This document shows, one piece after another, positions 1 to 14,150 of a DNA stretch of 64,000 nt (the first letter of the stretch is position 1; every line of letters begins with the position of its first letter). The DNA comes from Nannobrachium achirus. Lineage: Eukaryota > Chordata > Actinopteri > Myctophiformes > Myctophidae. Location of the stretch: assembly GCA_963921795.1 (NCBI GenBank), contig OY997643.1:10618033-10682032 (forward strand), in the 5' to 3' direction. A model generated the notes under the pieces. That model saw only the letters and a program-made list of their open reading frames with translations, made no database searches and had not been told where the DNA came from. The translations under genes and the position numbers were made by a program.

Positions 1-1766
1 ACAGACAGACAGATTGATAATTTTCCCATTGCACACGAGAACGTGAAGTCAGTTAGTTCAGCACCGCAGGCAGCCCCTCATCACAGACAGCGTGTTAAAA
101 GTGGTTGCACTTACGTATATGAGACAGAAATGGGCCTCTAATATTTGACAATTTGGCCAATGTTTAATTTGTCATGTTAGAAATGTGCAGATACTGCTCT
201 ATAGACGTAGACTTTGTTGGTTTGTTTACTGTTAAAATGGCGCATATTAAGTTAATCATCTGGGGACAAAATAATTTGGGTCCCAACCCACAGGTTGAGA
301 ACCACTGGTATAGCTCCCAGTTACCAATGGATCAATTAGCGCGGTCATTATTTGCTTTCAAGGAAAAACAAACAATAGATGTGTGAATTGCGCCGGTCAT
401 TAGCTCCTGCTGTGACATCAAACGAATATGGTCCACCAATTAAGGATCAAAGTGGTGATGTCTGGAGGTTTGTAGGTATGAGTGGAGTTTTTGGTGTGGG
501 GATTCGACAAGAGATGACATCTGCTAATTAGACTACAGTCTCACAGCTGAAAAAGGGAACTGCCTGAACTTCATGACAACTAGGCCTATAACTACTTCCT
601 AAACGTCAAGGATGTCCACAATTACAAGAGGGCGCTCCACTAATCACGTACAACCAATTTGACAGACACTAAAACGTCTCCAATTCGTTCTCCTGCACGC
701 TACCACGAAAATGTGGAACTCCCCAGATCGTGCATAGTTTATTTTGTGAGGAGTTGCTCAGAGAGTCAGATAAAAGGAAAGTGCCACTGGAGTGAGGAGA
801 AATATTGTATGTATCCTATAGGCTATATGCCTAAAATAGAATATTGCAGGCCAAATCGTGGCAAATGGAGACGTTTTACGCGCGGCGAAAGCCTGGTGAT
901 GCGAGGTTACGCGCGGAGCGGGCTGCGAGGAGAGAGTGATAGAACAGAGAGGGAGGGCGAGAGGAGAGACAGGGAGAGAGGAGAGATAGAGAGAGACGTT
1001 GAATATACATTCATATCTTGCTAAACTAAGTATAGGCCTAAGCTCTATATGATCTGTCTGGTTTATTGCAGGGTTTATCACCGCTGGTTTTATTTTTTGA
1101 TCGCCCGTTTCCGACCGAGATAAGCGCCGCAATTTTGCTGGGGTGCACTGTTGATTTGTAGACCTATACATTTGAAAACTTGAATTGGGACATTGTGCAT
1201 GAGTAGGCCTATACCGTTGTTATACTTACATTTTTATGTTAATAATCATTCATAATTCCATTGTTTTATTTGCTTTTTTTTGCCGTGGAGTAAATCTCAT
1301 GTCTACTTTGAAATAAATATACAAGTTCAGCTGTGAAAGATCACATTTTAAGCCTGGGCTTTGTTTAATTTGGCTTCTAATTTAGTGTGTAGACAAAACA
1401 ATAAGTTAAGATAATACAATGTATAAAAAGCATAAAGTAAAGTGTCCCGTCTCACAGCTGTGCGTGTTGAGCGCAGCTACAGCTCTGGGATGAAAGCTGC
1501 TGTTGGATGTTTTAAAAGGTGTGCGTTTAACTGTAAATTCTGCCTGGCATCATAACTTAGTTTCGAATACCGTTATGTGGTAGATGTGCGCACATTGTGT
1601 GTTGGGTCACAGGGGACGGGGACGGTGGGAGAGAATTAGAAATGAGTAGGCTATAACAGACATTCATTGAGAATTATAGATGAGAAAAGGCCTTCTGAAT
1701 GTTGATGGTTTTTTGGAGAGCTATCCAAGAGCCCCAAATTACACATGAACGAGAAGTAAGCTGCGT

Positions 1767-1770
<4 letters not shown>
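1..1770. other. Unassigned intergenic sequence
   Basis: No gene, RNA or full mobile element could be supported here. The short open frames lack splice context or family resemblance. A GA-rich patch lies near 940-1,005. The palindromic octamer TAGGCCTA (or close forms) appears near 584, 1,035 and 1,203 and recurs elsewhere in the window. Confidence 0.5.

Positions 1771-1823
<53 letters not shown>
1771..1823. repeat. (GA)n microsatellite
   Basis: A pure GA dinucleotide tract of about 50 bp. The long RERERE-type open frame across it is an artefact of the repeat. Confidence 0.95.
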
Positions 1824-1824
<1 letters not shown>

Positions 1825-2075
1825 CCGCCGCTGCAATCCATTTTGTGCCCGATTGCGCACTTTTTCTATGCACCACCCACATATCAAATTAATTAAACAG
1901 AGCAGGCATCACAACCATTGATCTGGCATCACGCATGCTTGCTTGCATGCATGCATGCAGTGATTATTTTTAGGCAGCGAAAATATGAGTTATTATGATG
2001 ATCATGATTCTTTTTGCTTTTTCTCTCATTTTTTGGTGCACTTTGGCAGCGATGCCCGACGCACAGTGCGTGCGC

Positions 2076-2078
<3 letters not shown>

Positions 2079-2128
<50 letters not shown>
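2079..2128. repeat. (GA)n microsatellite
   Basis: A pure GA tract. It directly precedes a block rich in TTCGGAAT words. The same pairing of GA tract and block recurs at 10.1-10.6 kb. Confidence 0.95.
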
Positions 2129-2129
<1 letters not shown>

Positions 2130-2322
2130 ATAGGCTATTCGGAATGGAGGGGTGCTATAGAAAAATAAATAACACCGCCATTTCGAACAATAAAGTCAAT
2201 GTTCGAAAAGGCGGTGCTGTTTCCTTTCGGAATGGCGGGTCTTATATAACATTTGGACACACCGCCATTTCGAAGAATGGAATTCAATGGTCGGAATAGC
2301 GAGATTTCGGAAAGGCAACGTG
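2130..2322. repeat. TTCGGAAT-rich dispersed repeat, copy 1
   Basis: The block contains repeated CCGCCATTTCGAA and TTCGGAATGGCG words in both orientations plus TCTTATATAA. A close relative lies at 10,505-10,625, and a partial relative in the other orientation lies at about 3,590-3,780. The family is not recognised. The internal inverted words suggest a small foldback element. Confidence 0.6.
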
Positions 2323-2411
2323 CACCCCACTCGGTGCTGCGCTGTATGCTTGTTTATCTTCTATTTTTCAATATATAAAGCATGAAATAATGGTTACAAT
2401 GTGTTGCATAC

Positions 2412-2527
2412 TTCCTCGTCTTGTAGATTCCTCTCATCACGGTTCCAAAGTTCCCAGAGCCCAGCTCTTCCTGCAGGATGATCTGGTGGCGCTCCACCGT
2501 GGCACTCCTCAGCTCGCCAGGGTCTGC
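2412..2527 (-). pseudogene. Ectopic copy of the SYK-like P-loop exon
   Basis: The minus strand encodes PGELRSATVERHQII, then [13 protein letters not shown] and MRGIYKTRK, and ends at a donor-like GAGGAA/GTATGC. It is nearly identical to the P-loop exon at 27,420-27,560, and both flanks are shared: a hairpin remnant with GCGCTGTATGCTTGT on the low-coordinate side and the LINE 3' fragment on the other. It lies 3' of the gene's last exon, so it is out of order and probably a duplicated exon fossil. Unlike the 27.4-kb exon, it has only one P-loop unit. A possible acceptor (CCCTCCGCAG) precedes it, so inclusion in aberrant transcripts cannot be excluded. Confidence 0.8.
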
Positions 2528-2534
2528 GGAGGGC

Positions 2535-2773
2535 CCAAGGCCAATTAGGCTCAGTGTTTCAAATCTGCATTTTTGTCGTCTGTCTGTCGGTCTGTCCGTC
2601 ACACCTCGCGTCACACTTTTACCCTACTCATATCTCCATGCCAAATTCTCCTTCTACATCACTGCCACCCAGGTGTGGAATTCCCTGACTACCTCCCTTA
2701 AAACAAGTAGCTCGCTGGCATCATTCAAAACTGCCCTGAAAACTCACCTTTCAGGAGGCCAGAGAAGGAGGTA
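2535..2773 (+). mobile_element. LINE (L2/CR1-like) ORF2 C-terminal fragment
   Basis: The plus strand encodes a C-terminal tail typical of fish non-LTR retrotransposon ORF2 proteins: ATQVWNSLTTSLKT, then SSSLASFKTALKTHL. Related copies lie at 27,710-28,258 and 33,155-33,680. It is 5'-truncated, and its 3' portion has been amplified into the minisatellite that follows. Confidence 0.75.
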
Positions 2774-3037
2774 GTTATCACTTCTCCCATAGACAGGTGA
2801 AAACTCACCTTTCAGGAGGCCAGAGAAGGAGGTAGTTATCACTTCTCCCATAGACAGGAGAAAACTCACCTTTCAGGAGGCCAGAGAAGGAGGTAGTTAT
2901 CACTTCTCCCATAGACAGGAGAAAACTCACCTTTCAGGAGGCCAGAGAAGGAGGTAGTTATCGCTTCTCCCATAGACAGGAGAAAACTCACCTTTCAGGA
3001 GGCCAGAGAAGGAGGTAGTTATCACTTCTCCCATAGA
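2740..3037. repeat. 60-61 bp minisatellite derived from LINE tail (5 units)
   Basis: Five near-identical units each contain AAAACTCACCTTTCAGGAGG and GGTAGTTATCACTTCTCCCA. Unit starts fall at about 2,740, 2,800, 2,861, 2,922 and 2,983. The first unit is the end of the LINE coding tail. On the minus strand each unit contains CTGAAAG/GTGAGT, a consensus splice donor. The kinase's last exon reads into this array. Confidence 0.9.
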
Positions 3038-3086
3038 CTCCCGTAGCCTGGCCTCCACCATGGCAAAGGAAGGCCTCTCCTCCCAG
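2927..3086 (-). CDS. syk: SYK-like tyrosine kinase, last recognisable exon (end of C-lobe)
   Basis: On the minus strand an acceptor (TGTTATTCCAG) is followed by codons for WEERPSFAMVEARLRE. This matches the RP-x-F segment and last helix of the SYK/ZAP70 C-lobe. The phase fits the preceding exon (11,350-11,462), whose last two bases form a Ser codon with the first base here. Family members normally end soon after with a Tyr-rich tail. Here the frame instead enters the LINE-derived minisatellite and stops at 2,927-2,929, adding about 36 unrelated residues. Alternatively one of the repeat-borne GTGAGT donors could splice onward. The exon identity is solid; the true 3' end of the gene is uncertain. 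Confidence 0.8.
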
Positions 3087-3099
3087 CTGGAATAACATG

Positions 3100-3535
3100 T
3101 TTACAATGTTAGTGTTGTCTCGCATAGCCAGACAACTATTCCACAATCTCAGAATGCTATATAGAGTCTGAAATAGTATATATGAATTTTACGAAACAGT
3201 GGGAGTGGAGTGGGGGGGAGGGGAGGCTTCACATCTGCTTTATCCCTTCTCATACCGGATACGCATGATCAGAACTTCCATCCAGCATTTGCAAATTGTG
3301 GGAGTCAACAGTCTGGCCACTACAATTAGTGCCTGTTCCTTATAATGTGGATGTCATGTGATCATGTATTATATCATGCTTACTGTAGTTGCTCTGGATA
3401 AGAATGCCTGCTATATACAGTACTAGTAGCTCTGGCCCATAGTGTTAGAAAGGTTTCTCCTTAACACTATGGGAGCCATGAGCCCTTGCACTCACAGCCC
3501 AGGCTGTGCAGTCTGTTGTTGAAAATATGCAGATC
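3100..3535. other. Unassigned sequence
   Basis: No coding signal or recognised repeat family was seen. A short G-rich tract lies near 3,203-3,228. Confidence 0.4.
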
Positions 3536-3536
3536 A

Positions 3537-3800
3537 TGTCTGTCTGTCTGTCCGTCCGTCCGTCCGTCCGTCCGTCTGTGGGACGGGAACGGCCCCCTAT
3601 TCCGAAACACCGCTATTCCGACGCACCCCTATTCCGAAACGGGGCTATAAACACTGCTATTCCGACGCCCCCCCCCCCCCCCCCACGCCCTTATTGCTCA
3701 TTACTTAAAACACCCATCACCCATTCACCCTCTAAATGATTTGTCTCCTATTCCGAAACACGGCTATAAACAGCACCAACGGTCGACCCCCCCCCCCCCG
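3537..3800. repeat. Low-complexity cluster: (GTCT/GTCC)n, TTCCGAA words and poly-C tracts
   Basis: A (GTCT/GTCC)n tract lies at 3,537-3,578. Repeated CTATTCCGA words follow, which are the complement of the TTCGGAAT repeat family. Two poly-C runs lie near 3,668-3,684 and 3,786-3,799. Confidence 0.8.
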
Positions 3801-3879
3801 CGCTCATTACAAACACCCATCACCGATTCCCTCTCTAAATGATTTGTATAGGACTCTCTCCCCTTGCGCTTATTCTCCC

Positions 3880-3940
3880 CCGCTCTCCCTCTCTCTTTCT
3901 CTCTCTGTGCTCCTTCCCCTCTCTCTCTCTCTCTACTATT
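3880..3940. repeat. CT-rich low-complexity tract
   Basis: An interrupted CT dinucleotide stretch with no gene signal. Confidence 0.7.
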
Positions 3941-3989
3941 TATTTTATTATAATGTAAATACAAAATATGTATGCTCTAAATATTCACT

Positions 3990-4600
3990 ATAGGCCTATA
4001 TTTCCTTTATTTGTAAGAATTAACTTGGTAAAGTGTCTTTTCAGGTTGTGATGACACGTTGCCTACCCCAACCAACATCAAACACCTGTGTATTAATCCT
4101 TCATTATTCTTCCTTTTATTAAATACGGTACAATAAAATGTCTACCTCTGTCTTGCCTGTATATGTCCTTTCGTGAAAGCAAACGGAAAGTTTGAGCATT
4201 TGAAGAGATTCCATTTTAACCTGGACAAACATGTTGATATACAAGCTTGAAACGCATCACAGCGCGACGCCTTGTGAACTAGGACAGTGTTTCTCAGTTT
4301 CTCAAACTTTAAAATATTAAGGTCTCCTCTTAACTCTGACCAGTAACGACTCTCCATCGGGCCCAGCGCAAGGTGCTCAGAGGGTCTAGAGCTATATAGC
4401 TTGGAGCTATATACGGAGGGAAAGGTTCCGATTAGAGCTGAGTGACACAGGTCCAGACAAAAACGTTTTTATGACAAAATATAGCCCAGGAGCATGCTTT
4501 GTCAAACCGACATTTCCTTGCAGGATGATTTAATTCAGTTTCGTTAAAAAGCCCCCAGGTCACTAAAGACAGACAGATCAGGACCATAGACAGCTCCTCG
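3990..4600. other. Unassigned sequence
   Basis: No gene or element could be supported. A weak half-copy of the dispersed hairpin repeat may lie near 4,240-4,285. Confidence 0.4.
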
Positions 4601-5072
4601 ATTGAGGAGCGCGCAACGCCAGTAAATCTTTTCTGACAATGTTTTATTTTTTAAGTTTTTAAATTATCCAACACCAGGACTCTCCCAGTCTCCCTGCACG
4701 ACGATTGGCGATTTGAATGTATGGCGCTGCCATATTCTTATTAGTGTTGAAAAAGAGAGACGCTCTTTTTTTAAGTTGCCATTAACAACGAGTCAACGAG
4801 TACCTGTCTGTCTGTGATGAGCTGTCTGTCTAGGGTAGACAGAACCTCGCCATCACAGACAGACAGGTACTCAATGTTATTGGCAACTTGACATGCCAAT
4901 AAAGTATTCAATTCGCCGAGGCCAATAAGTTTGAGGCAATCTTGTACAGTACAAGATTGCCTCAAACTTATTGGCTTTGGCGAATTGGAAGCAGATGTTA
5001 ATCAATCAAGTTCACGTCTATAAAAGAGTGTCTCATCAGTGGTACATTCTCTTTTTCAACACTAATAAGAAG

Positions 5073-8091
<3,019 letters not shown>

Positions 8092-8110
<19 letters not shown>

Positions 8111-8723
8111 TTTATTATTATTATCAGTGGCATCAGTTCAGCAATGGCAAAGATGGGAGTCCTCAAGGAAAAGAGGCATATATTTTGTATAACACGGTTC
8201 TATTGTGAAAATAGCAGATCTACATGATCTAGATCGTTTTTTTTTTTTTTTTTTTTTTTTTTCTGAAAAAAACGAGTTTTGTCAGTTTTTACACAGGTTT
8301 CTTGGGCTGGATATGGCAGCCTGGAATTGTTGTTTAAGTGCAGCTAAACTTAGCATGTTAGTAAACGTGGCACATGCATTGCACCTGTGCAGCTGACCTA
8401 CAGAACTGCATCCATCATTTTGTATAGTTTATTATTATTATTATCATCAGTGGCATCAGTTCAGCAATGGCAAAGATGGGAGTCCTCATGGAAAAGAGGC
8501 ATATATTTTGTATAACACGGTTCTATTGTGAAAATAGCAGATCTACATGATCTAGATCGTTTTTTGTTTTTTTGTTTTTCTGTCTGAAAAAAAAAAAAAG
8601 TTTTGTCAGTTTTTTACACAGGTTTCTTGGGCTAGATATGGCAGCCTGGAATTGTTGTTTAAGTGCAGCTAAACTTATCATGTTAGTAAACGTGGCACAT
8701 GCATTGCACTTGTGCACCTGACC
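8092..8723. repeat. Tandem duplication of about 310 bp over the MULE gene end
   Basis: Copy 1 (about 8,092-8,403) begins inside the last codons of the transposase (ACTGCATCCATAATTTTGT) and continues into the 3' flank. Copy 2 (about 8,404-8,723) repeats it, including a second set of terminal codons and stop (ACTGCATCCATCATTTTGTA). The copies differ mainly in the T/A-rich tract near 8,230-8,270 and 8,560-8,600. Each holds half of the dispersed hairpin repeat (GAAAATAGCAGATCTACATG). Confidence 0.9.
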
Positions 8724-9835
8724 TACAGAATCTGGGAATTTACCATTTTGTCAAGATGGGGAGAATACAAGTGTGAAGAATATAATTATAATACCTTGTT
8801 AAAGAGAACATTTTGTTATTTTTTATATAGAGTTTTATCATTTCCCTTTATTTATTTTATTTCTATTCTGTGAGGAAAATATTGCACTTTTATTTCAATA
8901 CAAGTATAGGCCTAAACTCATGTTGGATGTTTTTATTTTTATTTTTGTATCCATATAAGTGCCGATGTGAACCGGCTGATGTCATGACATGTCGACATGT
9001 ATAAGGAAGAGTAAAGGCCCTTTTGACATGATTACCAGACTTAAGTGTAACAGAGTATTTCTTCATTGCAGTAGGCATATTGATATACTTAAGCAAAACT
9101 TTTCCACTGTGCAAATTGTTGGTATAGGGTTAACGATGTCCATCCTTTGAATGGGTTGAGCCCACTAATGTTGAGTCCTTTTGTTCTGAAGAGATGATTT
9201 CAGCGGGTGTTGCACTTGGTTTTATCCGGTTTTGGTTGATGTTATTACAGTTACCTACGTGTGTATTGACCCCCCACAACGGTGTAACAAGGAGCTGTGT
9301 GTGATCAGTAGGCTATACATTTTTTTTTGTCAAGACACACAGACGTGCACAAGCCTGCATGGCTAATCACTGCTGTTCACCCCCTTGTGTTAACATGGTT
9401 GGATAGATTTTAGTTGTGCTATATGCGCACAGACTCTACTGTTGCACAATCATTTATTTATTTATGTAGCCTATTGCTTGCTGCGCTATTAATAGACTTC
9501 AGTGACGGGCCGGCCGGGCTACACCAGAAAACGCGCATGCATGCCGTGCGCTGTCTGTGGCTGTGCGTGTGCGTGTGCGAGAGACCGGGGAATTTGCGCT
9601 GGCCAATTCAGCAGGCTACACCAGGCGTATGGATAGCGCGAACCATGGATATTGATTGATTGACTGAAGAATTTATTAGAAGATTGCAATAGAAAAAAGT
9701 ACAGTTTCAGCACAGTACAAATCACTGGTACAAGGTCAACTAAAAGGAGATCCTAGAAAGCCGAGGCTTATTTCCACAGGAACCACACTTTAAGTATATC
9801 ATATAACATTGAATATATGATACGCATCTCTCCCT
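8724..9835. other. Unassigned sequence
   Basis: No gene or recognisable element was seen. The stretch near 9,500-9,640 is GC-rich and CpG-containing, with no clear coding signal. Confidence 0.4.
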
Positions 9836-9837
9836 CC

Positions 9838-9880
9838 CCGTCTCTCTCTCTCTCCCCCCGTCTCTCTCTCTCTCTAGGGA
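9838..9880. repeat. CT-rich microsatellite
   Basis: A (CT)n tract interrupted by C runs. Confidence 0.8.
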
Positions 9881-10061
9881 TAGGGAATTAGGGATACGCA
9901 TTCCCTAAAAATAGGATTCTATTTTTTCCTCCTTGGTGTAGCCTTGGTGTAGCCTGGAGCTTTTACGCATACGCGAGCGTCTTCACCAGGCGTTTCTTGC
10001 GCAAAATATAGATATATGAGACCCAGCGGCAGTTTGCCAGGCTATCAATTGGTGATTTACG

Positions 10062-10063
<2 letters not shown>

Positions 10064-10149
<86 letters not shown>

Positions 10150-10425
10150 CGGGGAGAGAGACGGGGAGAGAGAGAGAGAGAGACGGGGAGAGAGAGAGAG
10201 GGAGAGAGGGAGAGAGAGAGAGAGAGATGGGGAGAGAGAGAGAGAGACGGGGAGAGAGAGACGGGGAGAGAGAGAGAGACGGGGAGAGAGAGACGGGGAG
10301 AGAGAGAGAGAGACGGGGAGAGAGAGACGGGGAGAGAGAGACGGAGAGAGAGAGACGGAGAGAGAGAGAGAGAGAACGAGAGAGAGAACGAGAGAGAGAG
10401 AACGAGACGGAGAGAGAGACACTTT
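10064..10425. repeat. (TA)n followed by GA/GACGG compound repeat
   Basis: About 60 bp of TA repeats run into about 300 bp of GA repeats interrupted by GACGGG units. Open frames on both strands are artefacts of the repeat. Confidence 0.95.
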
Positions 10426-10504
10426 GGAAGCAGAACAGACTGCGCCTATAAACACTGTTCGAACGGTGTGAACGGAATGGACGATATGGACTAAATATTA
10501 AATA

Positions 10505-10625
10505 ATAGCCTATAGGCTATTCGGAATAGCGGGGTCTTATATAAAAATTATAACCACCGCTACTCCGAACAATGGAAGTCTACGTTCGGAATAGCGGTCT
10601 TTCGGAAAAACGGTGTGTAACCCTG
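10505..10625. repeat. TTCGGAAT-rich dispersed repeat, copy 2
   Basis: It shares GGCTATTCGGAAT, TCTTATATAA and GAACAATGGAAGTC-type words with 2,130-2,322 and likewise follows a GA tract. Confidence 0.65.
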
Positions 10626-10639
10626 TGGGACTTGTGATT

Positions 10640-10890
10640 CGAAACGGTGCTCACTAAAGAAACGTCCAGTCAACACCAGATTTGAATCACATGTCGAGGG
10701 TCGTATACTCAAGGAATGCCCAAAAGCACTTCGGGCGCCACAAATGCGCAAAACGTAACCGTTTCATGGCAAAACATGTTTTTCGGGGGGAACAACCCTC
10801 CCAAAATGAAACAAGTGATCACAGGAGTGACGTGACAACGCAATTGGCTTGCCAGTTGTGTGGGTGGAGCCTATATATTAAAAACAATAA
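10640..10890. mobile_element. Diverged internal fragment of the right-end Helitron-like family
   Basis: Segments such as CGCAAAACGTAACCGTTTCA and CATCCAGTCAACACC-like words match the interior of the copies at 59.7, 61.5, 62.7 and 63.6 kb. No termini are present. Confidence 0.65.
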
Positions 10891-11059
10891 AACGTATTCA
10901 TATATCACTAACGCAGGATCCAATTAGCACCGTTTTGAATCGCAAGTCCCATGGCCTCCAACGTCTTCCTCAGTTCCCAGCGTTTTCCTCTGGGTCGCGT
11001 CAGGGCGAGTCGGCAACCGCACTCGCAATTTTCCAAATTTCACATTTTCTAGTTATAAT

Positions 11060-11220
11060 TTTACAGTAGAGATATACAGGAAACAGGGAGAGAGAAGGGG
11101 AGAGAAATGCAGCAAAGATCGTCGGGATCGGGTCTCGAACCCGCAACAATACGCTGTCAGGCTACATTGGAGCCTATACTGTAGGTGCCCGGACCGCTGC
11201 GCCAGCCTTTCGGCCACACT
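11060..11220 (-). mobile_element. tRNA-derived SINE
   Basis: On the minus strand an A-box (TGGCGCAGCGG, 11,194-11,204) and a B-box (GGTTCGAGACC, 11,131-11,141) sit at tRNA-like spacing. They are followed by a TGCATTTCTCTCCCC-type body and an A/T-rich tail. These are polymerase III promoter boxes of a SINE. The region does not fold into a convincing tRNA and continues into a non-tRNA tail, so it is not a functional tRNA gene. Confidence 0.8.
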
Positions 11221-11349
11221 TGTAATCCTTGTAAGCTTCTACGTGACACATTGTAAGCTTGTAGATCTACATTTTTGCCTTTTTTTATCTATAATGAGAA
11301 GCCCAAAATAGGGATGTAATTATAGGAGTCAGTTCCCAGCATGTCTCAC

Positions 11350-11462
11350 CTGTAGGTCCAGCAGTGCTTCATGAGCTCGTACATCTCCAGAGGACAGTTG
11401 TTCGGGGGGTCCAAGCGACTGCCTTGTTCGATCATCTTCATCACCTCTGTCCCCTTCTTGCC
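11350..11462 (-). CDS. syk: SYK-like tyrosine kinase exon (C-lobe helices G-H)
   Basis: Acceptor GTGCTGACAG, 113 bp of coding, then donor CAG/GTGAGA on the minus strand. It encodes [18 protein letters not shown], then [19 protein letters not shown]. This matches the SYK family segment between the activation-segment exon and the final RPxF exon, including the CW pair. It starts in phase 0 after 13,132-13,272 and ends two bases into a codon completed by the exon at 3,086. Confidence 0.93.
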
Positions 11463-11492
11463 CTGTCAGCACATAGTGATGATGTCAGCAGT

Positions 11493-11600
11493 GGTGGAAA
11501 GTAACTAAGTAAGTACATGTACTCAAGTGCTGTACTTAAGTACAATGTTGAGGTGATTTTAACTTTACTGAAGTATTTCCAGTTTTCAGTAGTTTTCTGT
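11493..11600. mobile_element. Truncated hAT-type MITE
   Basis: It begins CAGTGGTGGAAAGTAACTAA and has the ACTTAAGTACAATGTTGAGG segment of the element at 7,534-7,985. The other end is missing. Confidence 0.8.
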
Positions 11601-11679
11601 CCCCGTGTGAAGGAACTTGTTTCATTCTCAGTAAAGGGGGTTCAAAGCATTGGAACTCTTCACCTGTGGTTCTAAAATT

Positions 11680-11825
11680 AGGTTATCTTCTCCCTCCTGG
11701 CCCCCAAACTGTGGAATAAACTCCCTGTTGCACTTACAACGGCAGACTCACTCCCTAGCTTCCAACGTGGTCTGAAGACCATGTTGGAAGCTGACTATGG
11801 GCATTCCCAGATGATGCCCTGTTAG
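11680..11825 (+). mobile_element. LINE ORF2 C-terminal fragment, second family
   Basis: The plus strand encodes LAPKLWNKLPVALTTADS, then LPSFQRGLKTMLEADYG and a stop. This is the characteristic end of L2/CR1-like ORF2 proteins. Downstream (to about 12,010) there are ATGCCCATATATGG words shared, inverted, with 44,695-44,900. Confidence 0.65.
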
Positions 11826-12019
11826 GGTACTCCCTTATGCCCATATATGGAGATCCCCAGGCATCAAACCAAGGCCCTAACTCGCCAATACCCTGCTTGG
11901 CTTGACTAATTAACATAAGTTTTAAGCCCATATATGGAGCCCAATGTCATCAATATTAAGGACATATCTGGGAATGCCCGTATTTGATAATGCCCATATA
12001 TGGGCATGTTTTGACATAC

Positions 12020-13029
12020 TGTAACATTGTTGACTATCATGCAGGGGTCTCCATCTAAGGGTTACTGGTCCGATATACATCACTGGCCAGATGGCCAAGA
12101 ATTACTGTACATACACATTCCCTTTTGTACTTGATTGGGTTTGTTGTATTTTGGAAAATCCAGCGGATGAAAGGTAGCATTTGTACTACATTCACAATAA
12201 TACATTCATCTGGTTCATCCAATATAATTGTGATGTCCGTGTCAAATACATAAACACAACACAACACAACACTTCCGACGTAAGCAAGACCAATTAGGTT
12301 AACCTAGGACAACCTTGGACAACTGTTACCTAACTCAACTGGAACAAAAGTTGTACTGACTCTGACCTCTAAGTACTTTCCCAGAGAGGGTTGCTTGTGG
12401 CGTCTTGCTGTGGCACCTTTCTTGCGTTTTTTTATTCTTGATTTATTTGCACTGACACTTTTTTGGCCCTGCACTGTTGGGTTGTGTTGGTTGAATTGAG
12501 TACTATTGCTGTGTTGACATGGTGGTGAGATACTTCTGATCTGTTTGGCACTGCATTGTTATCTATTAGGGGTGTAACGATATAGTAACTGTATCGAAAT
12601 ATTGTTTTTAACTTAAAAAGTAGAAGTATATCGAAAAACAGCTAAAATCGAATCGTATCGTTTTATTTTTTATCGTATCGAATCGCCTATGCAAAGAATC
12701 GATTGTATCGATACTACCTACTTGTGGTAGTATCGATTTAGTATTTTTAAGAAGAAAAAATTAAAAGGTAAAATGTGTGTTATCTCTGTGTTCATGTCAA
12801 GGTGCAGGTTTGTCAATATACAATGTCCATGTATTTGGCAGATAATCACTGCGTTTACTTATTTATATCCATAATAATACATGTTTCCCTTAAAAACCTG
12901 CACTATCCACACCTTTCACACTGATTTAATGTATTTGATAAATAGTTACTATATCGATTTCTATCTATCTACCTTTAAAACGACTTATTTGGGATGCTGC
13001 TTTTAGGCAGGGTGTTTAACTGTACTTGT

Positions 13030-13030
<1 letters not shown>
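12020..13030. other. Intron sequence with a possible MITE at 12,566-12,760
   Basis: This is intronic sequence of the kinase gene. The subsegment starting GGGGTGTAACGATA, rich in ATCGTATCGAATCG words, resembles fish MITEs beginning GGGTGTAACG; only one end is clear. Nothing else is recognised. Confidence 0.4.
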
Positions 13031-13332
<302 letters not shown>

Positions 13333-13884
13333 CTATGAAAACAAGCTTAAAAGTAACGACTGTAGGCCACGTGAGGTATTTGAAAATAGCCAATCTACAT
13401 ACAGTAATCGTCTAAAGGGGGTGTTCTGTTCCCACAATGTGTTGTATACTTCCAGTATGTTAACAAGGTTAAACAGACAGCCAAACTCGGTTTTCACGAG
13501 CCAGGAAGCGAGCGCCTTGCTCCTTTTAATAATTACAATCTTCAGAGTTACAGGTGAAAATCGTGTAAAACTGTAGCAAACAGAAAAACAAAGACAAAGA
13601 AATGTCTTAGCTATCATCAAAATATCACTCTATGAATTTAAGCTGGCTAGTACGTGCTAATATGAAATATAAACACAGCTACATGAAATGAAATACTGTC
13701 TCTGAAAAGTAGCCGATCTACAAGTTTCCATTAACATCATATTTCTTAACAAACATGAATTATTTACATGAATTCGCTCATAAACAAATCAAAATAGTGT
13801 ACAGAAAGTGAATCAAGTTCAAACTTACAGCCATTGCTTTCAAAGGTGCAAAAAAGGTTCACGATACAGAAAACACTGCCATCA

Positions 13885-14109
13885 TGTGCTTGTCAGCTTG
13901 TTGTGTAATGGAGTCTACTGAGTTACTGAGCTTCTTCTTCCCAGCATGCACTGCTAAACCACTACTGACATGTCAGAATAAGAGTCTGCTAACCTTAGCA
14001 TTTCAAAATAAAAGCACCTCATTGGATTACTACAAAATAAACACACAAGCAATGTAAACGTAAGTGTCTAACATGAACATAAACATGAACTCAAACTGAG
14101 GGCAGAATA
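13885..14109 (-). repeat. BEL/Pao 3' LTR
   Basis: Plus-strand start TGTGCTTGTCAGCTTG, end GAGGGCAGAATA; it pairs with 20,599-20,820. Exact ends are uncertain by a few bases. Confidence 0.88.
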
Positions 14110-14150
14110 CTCCCCGCCTGGCATTACTGATGCCACTACAATTTCTTATC

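Noticed and set aside
4771..4965. Minus-strand open frame of 64 codons upstream of the MULE gene
   Set aside because: It lies in the left arm of the inverted repeat and resembles no protein; it is explained by the palindrome.
10016..10471. Arg/Glu-rich and Leu/Ser-rich open frames of up to about 150 codons
   Set aside because: Artefacts of the TA and GA compound repeat.
11131..11204. Possible tRNA gene because of A and B boxes
   Set aside because: The sequence continues into a SINE body and does not form a clean cloverleaf; it is a polymerase III-type SINE promoter.
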